Below, one piece after another: positions 55,101 through 64,000 of a stretch of DNA of 64,000 nucleotides. Made by a program: the position numbers and the translations under genes. Under the pieces are notes generated by a model. The model had not been told where the DNA came from and ran no database searches. It saw only the letters and a list, made by a program, of their open reading frames with translations. The DNA is from Hemileia vastatrix (Eukaryota; Basidiomycota; Pucciniomycetes; Pucciniales; Zaghouaniaceae). The stretch lies in contig JASXTE010000011.1 in NCBI GenBank assembly GCA_030280995.1, forward strand, positions 20,014,103-20,078,102, in the 5' to 3' direction. Position 1 is the stretch's first letter. Each line of letters opens with the position of its first letter.

Positions 55101-58100
55101 TTTAAAATAAATAAATTTCATACTCTTATGCCTTTTTTAATAATATATGATTAAAGGTGGAAAACCACCTGGTATGCATTTTTCACACAAGTTATTACTA
55201 TAGTAATAACGTTAATAATATAATGATGACAAAAAATTAATCAAATGGTAAATTTAAATGACACAGAAAGATAAAATACCAGTGGAAATGTTTATAAGAA
55301 ATCCCTTTTGAGTTTAAGAAGATTTGCTGTATGCCTACTCTCAATTATAAAAGTGTCCAGCACAAGTTTGGCTGAACTTGTGCTGGACACTTTTGGTTGC
55401 ATGAAGCCATATGAGATAAATTCTCTCTATGGCAATGAAAATGATATTTCACTCAATTATTGAAGTAAAGAATGTTTAATATTGTAAAATTGTCCCCTGG
55501 AAGTCTGTCCAAACCTCAGCTTAAAATTTGTTAGCTATACATAAAAGTAAGTTTAGACCAAGTCTTGACCTAGGGGTCCGCAACTGTCCCAATACCACTT
55601 CTGGCTCTTGATAGTAAAGTTTTACTTGTATTTTTTATTTTGTATTTGATCCCATTTATTTTCATTTTACTTTTCTATTACTCTTTTTAATTTTAAATAT
55701 CAATTTATTTTTTTAAAATCTAAACATATTCATATTTTTTTAACTTTATATAATAATATTAATAAAGGTGTAACATCACCAATTTTGCATTTGGCATGCA
55801 GGTTTTTGCTATACTAGAAACATTAATAATATATATGTTGATAAAAAATTAATTATAAGATAAATATGAATGATAAAAAAAGGTTAAAAAACCAATAGAA
55901 ATGTGAAAAACAAATAACTGATGTACTGAGAAACACTTCCACCCTAGCTACTCTCCATCATAAAAGTGTCCAGCACAAGTTCAGCCGAACTTGTGCTGGA
56001 CACTTTTGTTCAGGTGCAGTCAGATGGGATCAATTCTCTCTGTGGAAATTAAATTAAAAAAAAGGCTAAATAATTACATTAGAAGTAATTTGGTATGGCT
56101 GAATTATCCACCTTGAGTTTTTCAAAACCTCAGGTGAAAAATTTTTTATCTTTAAAAAAAATTAAATTTTATCAAATTTAGCCCTGATGGCACCCATTTG
56201 GTTCAACACCTCTACTGGCTCTTGAAGGCAGGAATTTTCCTTGAATTTTTCTTTTTCATATTTGATCTCTTTTACTTTACTTTTTTATCACTCATGTTAC
56301 ATTTGGATATTAATTTATAATTTTGGAAAAAAAATCATTTTCTTATTTTTTTAACATTTTTAATAATATTATAAAAGGTGTAATATAAAATGGCATGCAT
56401 TTGGCGCACAAGTTTTTTCTATACTAATAAAACTAATAATATTCTAATGACAAAAAATTAATTTGATAATAAAATATGAATAACACAGAAAGATCAAATA
56501 CCAGTTGACATGTTTTAAAAAAATAACAGTTGCACTGAAGAAGACCTGCACCCTAGCTACTCTCCATCATAAAAGTGTCCAGCACAAGTTTGGCCAAACT
56601 TGTGCTGGACACTTTTGGTCAGGTGCAGTCAGATGGGATCAACTCTCTTTATGGCAATGAAAAAAATTATTTGATAAGAAAATTCACTAGATGTAGTTTG
56701 ATATAGCTGAATTATCCACCTAGAGTTCATCCAAACCACAGATACACAATTTTTTATCTTTAAAAAACAGTAAATTTGGTACAATTTATCCCTGATGGCT
56801 CTCATTTGCTTCAACATCTCTACTGGCCTTTGATATTAGGAATAATACTTGGATTTCTTTTTTCATATTTGATCCCTTTAACTTAATTCTTTATTCCTCA
56901 TATTGCTTTTGGATATCAATTAATAATTTTGAAAATAAATTATTTTAATATTTTTATACATTTATTTAATAATATTATAAAAGGTGTAACATCACTCAGT
57001 ATGCATTTGGCACACGATTTTTGGCTATACTTATATAATTAATAATATAATTAAGACAAAAAATTAATCAAACAATATGTATGAGTGGGGCACAAAGATA
57101 AAATACCAGTAGACATGTTTGTAAGAAATAACAGATGAACTGAAGAAAAATTCTAACCCAGCCACTCTCCATCATAGAAGTGTCCAGCACAAGTTTGGCC
57201 AAACTTGTGCTGGACACTTTTGGTCATGTGCAGTCAGATGGGATCAATTCTCTGTATGGCAACAAAAAATTTTTTTTATCAAATTTCACTAGAAGTAGTT
57301 TGGTTTAGCTGAATCATCCACCTGCTGTTCTTCCAAATATCAGGTGTATAATTTTTTATCTTTAAAGAAAAGGTCACTTTTTACAATTAAGCCCTGATGG
57401 CTCCCATTTGCTTTAACACCTCTACTGGCTCTTGATAGCAGGAATTTTACTAGTATTTTTTTCATATTTGAACTCTTTGACTTTTATTTTACTCTTTTAC
57501 TCCTCTTTTTACTTTTAAATTTCTATTTAATTTTTGTAAAACTAATCCTTTCCATATTTATTTACGTCTATTTTAAAAAATTATTGAAGGTATAACTTCA
57601 CATGGTATGCATTTGGCACACAAGTTTTTGCTATACTAATAACATTAATAATATAATGGTGATAAAATATTAATCGGATGATAAATATGAAAGATACAGA
57701 CTGATCAAATACCAGTAGACATTTTTATGAGAAATACAAGATGAAGGAACTGAAGAAAATTTCCACCTAAGCTACTCTCCATCATAAAAGTGTCCAGCAC
57801 AAGTTTGGCCAAACCTGTGCTGGACACTTTTGGTCACATGCAGTCAGATGGGATCAATTCTCTCTATGGAAACAAAAAAACATTTTTTTATTAAATTTCA
57901 CTACAAGCAGTTTTGTTTAGCTGAATCATCAACCTGTCGTTCTTCCCAACCTCAGGTGTATAATTTTTTATCTTTATAAAAAAAGGTCACTTAGTAAAAT
58001 TTAGCCCTGATGGCTCCCATTTGTTTCAACACTTCTACTGGCTCTTGAGAGCAAGAATTTTACTAGTATTTTGTTTTTCATAATTGATCTCTTTGAGATT

Positions 58101-59515
58101 AATTTTACTTTTTTATTTCTTATTTTTTTTAATATCTATTTAAATTATTGTAAAGCTAATTGTTTTCATATTTTTTACTTTTATTTCATAATATTATAAA
58201 AGGTGTAACATCACCTAGTATGCATTTGGCTAATGAGTTTCTTCTATACTTATAATATTAATAATATAATGGTGACAATAAATTAATCAAATGATATATA
58301 TGAGTGAGGCACAAAGATCAAGTACCAATGGACATGTTTATAAGAAATACCAGATTAACTGAAGGAAAATTCTACCCTAGCTACTCCGTCATAAATGTGT
58401 GCAGCACAAGTTCGGCCGAACTTGTGCTGGACACTTTTGGTCACATGCAGTCTGGTGTGATTGATTCTCTCTCAATCATTGCACTAGAAGTTGTTTGATA
58501 TGGCTAAATGGTTCTGCTGAATTTTTGTTAAACCTCAAATTGGCACTTTTTTGTTTTTCAAAAAAGCAATTATAGTCCAAGTTTAGTGCCACTGGTGAGT
58601 GTTCACCCCAACATGTCTACTTGCTCTTGATGGCAGTAATTTTATTTTAAATTTTTATTTCATATTTGCTTCCTTTAATTTTACCTATTTATCCCTCATA
58701 TTGCTTTTGGATATCAATTTATTTTTTGTAAAACAAATCATTTTCATATTTTTTTACCTTTATTTAATAATATTATAAAAGGTGTAACATCACCCAGTAT
58801 GCGTTGGGCACACGAGTTTTTGCTATACTTATAATATTAATAACATAATGGTGACCAAAAAATCAATCAAATGATAAATATGAGTGAGGCACAAAGATCA
58901 AATACCAGTGGACATGTTTATAAGAAATACCAGATAAACTGAAGAAAAATTCCACCCTAGCTACTCTCCATCATAAAAGTGTCCAGCACAAGTTTGGCCG
59001 AACTTGTGCTGGACACTTTTTGTCACATGCAGTCTGATGTGATCAATTCTCTCTATTGCAATGAAAATGAATTTTTCTTCAATAATTGCACTAGAAGTTG
59101 TTTGATATGGCAAAATTGTCATCCTGAAGCTTTGGTAAAGCTCAAGTGGATTTTTTTATTTTTACAAAAAAGAAATTATAGTCCAAGTTTAGTGCCACTG
59201 GTGGGCATTCACCCCATCATGTCTACTTGCTCTTGATGGCAGGAATTTTACTTTAATTTTTTATTTCATATTTGATCCCTTTAATTTTACCTTTTTCTCC
59301 CTCATATTGCTTTTGGATATCAATTTATTTTTTGTAAAACAAATCATTTTCATATTTTTTTACCTTTATTTAATAATATTATAAAAGTTGTAACATCACC
59401 CGGTATGCGTTGGGCACACAAGTTTTTGCTATACTTATAATATTAATAACATAATGGTGACAAAAAATCAATCAAATGATAAATATGAGTGAGGCACAAA
59501 GGTCAAATACCAATT
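52100..59515. repeat. tandem satellite, period about 607 bp, 12 copies, each with a 38-bp palindrome
   Basis: Palindromes of the form GTGTCCAGCACAAGTT followed by CGGCCGAA or TGGCCAAA and the mirrored arm start at 52220, 52825, 53529, 54140, 54747, 55353, 55966, 56575, 57180, 57790, 58397 and 58979. Spacing is 605, 704, 611, 607, 606, 613, 609, 605, 610, 607 and 582 bp. Each unit also shares caccctagctactctccatc before, and cagtcagatgggatcaattc, aacatcacc, gcatttggcacac and gctatact after. The 704-bp unit carries an extra partial copy of about 97 bp (53404-53500). Best-conserved copies are 2, 7, 8, 9 and 10. Short plus-strand frames reading across the palindrome (for example 54747, 58979) are repeat by-products. 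Confidence 0.93.
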
Positions 59516-60110
59516 AATCAATAGTTCTTTTTAATATTATAAATTTTTTGATTAAATAAAATGGTAATAATGAATTATATTTTTCATCCACAATTCCACT
59601 CTAATGATTCCCACTGCACAAAAAGGGTTCACTCAGTCCTTTCTTTACTGCTTGTGCATATATTTTATTTCCCACAGTACTACAATTTTTTGTAGTGATT
59701 ATCCCACATCTGATTCAGGAATATTTTTGAACAATATAAGTTTTTTTTACAAAAGACCTTATCATATCCAATATCCCACAAAAATTACAATCTGTTTTTG
59801 TATTAAAACCCATTAATTATTAAGAAATTGTTAAAAAAATTAGATTAGACCCTGGCACAGCTAGATCCATACCAACTGACCTAAAGTCTTTTCAATATTG
59901 AAAAAAATTAAATAAAATTATGATATCATACTAAATTATGGGCACCAACCATAATTCAGCACTTCTCATTTGCTCTGCTACAAAATGAGTGCATGTAGCA
60001 TTTTTCTAACGTTGGACTGTTTTTCTTCCTTCCCTCACACCTTTAGTCCAGAATAAAAATTTAGTATGAGTTTTGGTCAAGTTGGTTTGCCAGTGTTATC
60101 TGTATGCAAT
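59516..60110. other. unique sequence right of the array
   Basis: AT-rich, with a 70-codon plus frame (59604-59816) that I cannot support as a gene. Confidence 0.5.
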
Positions 60111-60114
60111 ATGA

Positions 60115-60385
60115 ATTCATATTGCATATTTCAATTTATGCATAAAATATACTCGTTAAGCATCATTTTTTTGCATTTTTCAATCATTATGCATATTCAT
60201 TATACAGATTTATATGCATATTAATATATTTTATTCATATACATATATGCACCTTTTTTTTGCATATTCAATATGCATATTTTTTATGCATAATCACTAT
60301 GCATATTTTTATGCATATTTTTTATGCATATTTTTATGCATATTTTTTATGCATATTTATTCTTCATAGTCATTATGCATACACT
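60115..60385. repeat. ATGCATATTTTT-type microsatellite
   Basis: Many copies of atgcatat, itself palindromic, separated by T runs (tttttatgcatattttt). Low complexity, no coding content. Confidence 0.85.
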
Positions 60386-60722
60386 TTAGATAGGCATTTC
60401 ACATCAATTTTTAACATGCAATAAGTATCCACCATGCAAATTCAAATGCATATGCATCTATATCATACACAAAACATATATTCAAGTTTAATATTTGAAT
60501 ATTAAGGTATGCTAAGTGATGTTGTTCAACCTTTTGCCAAACCTGAGATTGACTCATGTTCAATGTGGTTCCTAAGCTCTTCTCAAGGAGGGATTGTTCT
60601 GGATTCAATCTGTGACAGTTTATTTTTTCAATGTTTTGTCATCAGATTTAAAAACATATTTCTGAAAGTTTCAGGATGGTTTCCCAACAGTTTCCTGAAA
60701 AATTCCTGATAGTTTCAAATAG

Positions 60723-60762
60723 AGGGAACTGCTAGCAGTTCACCCCCAGATTTCCTGTAGTG
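60723..60762 (-). repeat. right terminal inverted repeat of the CACTA element
   Basis: Read on the minus strand from 60762: CACTACAGGAAATCTGGGGG, then TGAACTGCTAGCAGTTCCC. It contains the inner palindrome aactgctagcagtt and starts with the name-giving CACTA. Confidence 0.88.
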
Positions 60763-60765
60763 CAT
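60763..60765. repeat. 3-bp target duplication CAT (right)
   Basis: Matches 50233-50235. Confidence 0.8.
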
Positions 60766-61824
60766 CATAATATTGCCTACAGACTTCTGATGACCTCCAA
60801 TTCTATTACCACCAGGCATAAACCAGTCGACATATAAAGTAAAAAATTAACTTGCCTGAAGTTATCGTATATTCACCATCATTTCCACCCAGAGCTGGAG
60901 TGGTAATGGGAAAGTTTTTCCAAATTGAAACATCACAAACATCCTTCATCAAATCACACTCTAAATTGTCTTCCATAGGGGTTTTCTTCTCAATCAGAAG
61001 CTCAAATTTGAACACTTTGATATTTTCCTTAAGCCAGTCAATAGAAAATGGTGAAGAAATGTTTTAAGAGGTAAGTATTTTACATGTTCTTAATGTTCCT
61101 CCATCAAATACAGCCTTTCATCACATTTAACTACAATTTTTCCTGCTCCAAACATTTTTAAATAGCGCTTTGATGATGAAAAAAATGGTTGATTGCAACA
61201 TAGTATAGATGGTTGTGATTCAGATTTATACTCATAAAGAGAAAAGCATTTAGGACAGCATGTTTTAGTGAAAAATGATTGATTGAGCTTTAATTGACTA
61301 AAAACCCTATCTATTGAGTGTGGGATCAGGGGACAATGATATCAGAATCCAGTCTTCCACTATCACCTGGAATTTTGATCTTCTTAATTTCTTCATCAAA
61401 AAATTGAGTACAACCTTCTTTGCTCAAATGATGAGTCAGAGAAAGCTTTGCTGCCTGCCACATAATTATTTGGCTATACCGTTCCCCAAGATTTGAGTTT
61501 CTAGAGACTGTTGAAGATACTTCTGCCCCCAATAGAAACTGCCCCTATGTAATAAATCATCAAATCATAATAAATACTTCTATTCTCACTTAGAACTATA
61601 GATATACAGCTTACTGTTTCTGTGTAGCTGTAAATTCCAATGTTAAGTGGATTGTTGGAAGAAATAACCATCTGGGCCTTCCTATTTCTTTCCTCTTGAT
61701 GTTTTGCATAACAATTAGAGATTTTGAAAGCCATACCAACTTCAAAGGACCCAGAAGAAGTTTGATACTTTCTATTGACACATCCAAGCTCTTGACATTG
61801 ACATAAATGAAAAAATGGAGGCAT
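60766..61824 (-). pseudogene. TNP2-type CACTA transposase, N-terminal third
   Basis: ATG at 61824 (MPPFFHLCQCQELGCVNRKY) with a cysteine-rich start and a KHQEERNRK stretch, as in the N-termini of fungal TNP2 proteins. Frames then shift through LTHHLSKEGCTQFFDEE (about 61440-61390), a cysteine-bearing segment with many stops (61270-61150), and LMKDVCDVSIWKNFPI (about 60945). They end with DWFMPGGNRIGGHQKSVG up to the insertion point at 60765. The protein continues at 50235. Multiple stops make it a pseudogene even without the insertion. Confidence 0.75.
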
Positions 61825-61829
61825 TGTAA

Positions 61830-62895
61830 TTGTGATAAATGTAGGAATAAGTTAGCTGTTGAAAGTTACCAATTGAAGGTATTCCTTTTTTTCAAGGCAC
61901 TAGCTAATATAAGCTACATTTTTTTATCAAAAGAATATGATGGAATATGTGCTGAAATTATTTAAGTTTAAATGTTTACTTTTTAATCAGATAAATTATA
62001 CATTAATTAAAAGCTATGCAGTCTACTTTATTTGTATTCTGTATACTCTCTGCATTTGTACAACAATGCATGCATGTTTATCAGAATATTTTCTATCATA
62101 GAAAAAATTCTATTGTACACACAAGCATCTTAATTTTTTTCTATCAAATGCCTTCTGAGTTATATCTGACTACCCTATAATTATTCAATTTTAGTAAAAA
62201 TTCTTAGTTATGTACTATAAGAAAAGTAATCCATATTTTTAACATAATTATTTAAAAAAAATTACCCTAAAAATTTAAGTTAAACACGAAAATAAGGTTA
62301 ATATTTTGTAAAAAACAATCACAAACATATTTCCTTCACTTTGAAATTTGGTCTGTACTAGGTAGAATTTTCCATAAAGTAATAATCAAAAATACTCAAA
62401 TAATAGATGCTACAAAAGTGTAAACCTTAAAGCATTACAAAAAAGCTGAAACCTTGTATAATTTTTCATACATAAATGTGATGAAGTGACACTCTAGTCT
62501 ATTCATTCAGGTTGAACAAAAATTACTCAATGGAATATGTATTACTATCATATTGGACCAAAAATAATTTTTTGGTAATCAAAAAATGAACATAGCCTCA
62601 CATTTATAAAATTATTTTTGTGGAAACATTTTTTGAAAAGAAAAAAAAATCCTTTTCTCAAATGAGTCCGCTTTTATCAAATAATCATTCTCTTCTTTTG
62701 TACCATTCCTTTTGAGTTCAACTTGCATATAAAAATATAATTTATGCATATTATAACGCCATAAAGTTGAAATACTTCTTATTCTTAATTTTTGTGATAT
62801 TTCTCCTTAAATCAACTTTGATCATAAAGCTTTGGAGCTCCACAATTTATCCTTCCCCTTGGTTTAATTTTTTTAAACACTTTCTTAAGCTAATT
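61830..62895. other. AT-rich, no feature seen
   Basis: Probably the outer part of the transposase-bearing CACTA element, but I could not find its terminal repeat. Confidence 0.45.
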
Positions 62896-62899
62896 GTTT

Positions 62900-64000
62900 A
62901 TGAACCCTAGTAGCTCTTACTTTCCTCATGGAAACCTGCCTAAAAACACACAAACAATTAATAGAATTTTTAATGAGACTTTACCTCCATTCAATTCTCA
63001 CTTTTTGAGATCTATACACAATTTTTGTCGTTCACCTTTGGATATGTCACCAGAATCAAATTGATGGAAACAAACCCTACTGAAGAGCAATTAGACATAT
63101 TTTCACCATTCAACATGAATTCTTGCAACATTGCCTTTGAACTACCTCTTCCAGAATCAAATTCAGCTGTTTTGGAAAAGTTTCCACCAATTTTCTGTGA
63201 ATCTTTTATTGAACACCTTTGCATGTGCCGTTTCCCAGGATCAACTTTTGCTTGGAACCTAGATTGGTTTGACAAATGGAACCAGTTCTTGGAAAATATT
63301 CTCATTAAACACTGGGACAATGCCTTAAAAACCAATAATTTGATTGCATATCCAATTTACTCAACTCAAATTAGGTTCTCAAATCAAATGGGAGTTCTTC
63401 ACCATTTGTTTTTAGGTCATTCTGATAAATTAAGACTTGGGAAATATTCTGATAGCTCTCAAGAAATAATCAAAGTGAGAAAGCATAAATATAGAATTAA
63501 AAAAAAGTATGAAAATCCGTTTTTTTCAACCATTTTTATTTATGACCTTTATTTCAAAGAAAAAAGATTCTTAGAATTTGGTTAACCAAACTAAACTTCT
63601 TAAACAACTTCCATATTGTGAAACTTATCACAACCTTTTCACAAACATCAAGTGTTGTTCAGACACCGAAATTGATAATGATGAAGTGTTAAGATGTATC
63701 ATAATGCAATGGAGGTCTGAAGATTTTTCTAAAGTTGCACAATATCTTGACCAACAACACTTTGATATTCAAGATACTTAGACCTACTCTGGAAGTGTGC
63801 TAAAGGACTTGGCCTTGTAAAAAAGAATCAGTTTGGTTTCAACATTATCACCTAACCTTAATCCTTCTCATGTCCCCCAGGGTTTGCCAAATGACTGTTA
63901 TTTTCCCTTATATCTTGCATCTCTAAATCCTCAACAACTCAGACTTTTAAATCCTCAAAATCCCATAAATTTACATGCTCTCCTTGAAATTCTTTCTTCC
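62900..64000 (+). pseudogene. gene E, unknown protein, frameshifted and cut by the window end
   Basis: ATG at 62900 opens MNPSSSYFPHGNLPKNTQTI and runs to a stop near 63057. The next frame (63064-63585) continues with ELPLPESNSAVLEKFPPIF, FAWNLDWFDKWNQFLEN and a basic segment (EIIKVRKHKYRIKKKYE). A third piece (63590-63781) has LLKQLPYCETYHNLF and LRCIIMQWRSEDFSKVAQYL. From about 63835 another open frame with PQGLPNDCYFPLYLASLNPQ reaches the window end. The pieces follow one another with only small overlaps, so this looks like one gene with three or more slips. It is not recognised. The Trp-rich and basic composition is reminiscent of abundant rust hypothetical families, from memory only. Confidence 0.5.

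Larger units (their letters stand above)
50236..60762. mobile_element. 10.5-kb non-autonomous CACTA element filled with satellite
   Basis: Ends in inverted repeats of about 40 bp (50236-50275 and 60762-60723) and is flanked by CAT. The right end, read inward, begins CACTACAGGAAATCTGGGGG; the left begins CACCATGGGAAATCTAGGGG, an ungapped match with few differences. The element lies inside the transposase gene, interrupting it between VDWFMPGGNRIGG..SVG and MNLPQEDRY. It contains no credible gene. Most of it is a tandem array with a palindrome per unit. It would depend on a transposase supplied elsewhere. Confidence 0.87.

Noticed and set aside
52825..59236. Plus-strand frames of 60-85 codons starting inside the satellite palindromes
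   Set aside because: Repeated by-products of the unit, variable in length and broken in most copies.
52100..59515. CRISPR array
   Set aside because: Units of 607 bp with similar spacers are a tandem satellite; the organism is eukaryotic by its introns and elements.
61830..62895. Outer terminal repeat of the transposase-bearing CACTA element
   Set aside because: No CACTA-type end matching one near 46 kb or 44 kb could be established by eye.
1..64000. tRNA or rRNA genes
   Set aside because: No cloverleaf or rRNA core sequence was noticed; a covariance search was not possible.

Overview
The window looks like AT-rich, transposon-dominated DNA of a basidiomycete fungus, most likely of the rust lineage (Pucciniomycotina). 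The reasons are: Ty3/Gypsy and TNP2-type CACTA elements of fungal type; short spliceosomal introns of 50-70 bp with GT..AG ends; a gene remnant resembling the Tet/JBP-like dioxygenases that are expanded in these fungi; and C-to-T decay in TCG context, the RIP-like signature described for Pucciniomycotina. No ordinary housekeeping gene, tRNA, rRNA or CRISPR was seen. The organism is an inference.

Layout. (1) 1-11299: Gypsy element 1, minus strand, almost complete (its 3' LTR runs off the left edge). Gag and pol are intact and joined by a -1 slippery site, the primer site is of tRNA-Lys type, and the LTR overlap is identical over 340 bp, so it is young. (2) 11386-32808: Gypsy element 2, minus strand, a decayed relative of element 1 with 1091-bp LTRs. 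Between pol and its 3' LTR it carries two spliced genes on the opposite strand (A and B) that encode Zn2Cys6-like proteins. (3) 14382-22831: Gypsy element 3, a plus-strand chromovirus inserted into antisense gene B with a 5-bp duplication CTAAG. It carries its own spliced antisense Zn2Cys6-like gene. (4) 32809-44910: a Tet/JBP-like pseudogene, a multi-exon unknown gene (D) broken by a 2.2-kb block of retroelement debris between two copies of a 182-bp sequence, and a field of palindromic repeats. (5) 44911-46001: a solo LTR of the element 2 family. (6) 46106-61830: a TNP2-type CACTA transposase pseudogene and a companion spliced gene (C), minus strand. The transposase is split by a 10.5-kb CACTA element (50236-60762) with matching terminal inverted repeats and a 3-bp CAT duplication. 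That element has no credible gene and consists largely of a 12-copy, about 607-bp tandem satellite, each unit with a 38-bp palindrome. (7) 62900-64000: a broken unknown plus-strand gene.

The most unusual signals are: the antisense, intron-containing Zn2Cys6-like genes in the same position (between pol and 3' LTR) of two different Gypsy lineages; a short hairpin family repeated nearly 40 times in elements 1 and 2, inside and outside pol, with compensatory stem changes (AGTC/GACT, GGTC/GACC, CCTC/GAGG); and the palindromic satellite carried inside a CACTA element. In element 3, eight in-frame stops are TGA preceded by T, as expected if TCGA became TTGA.
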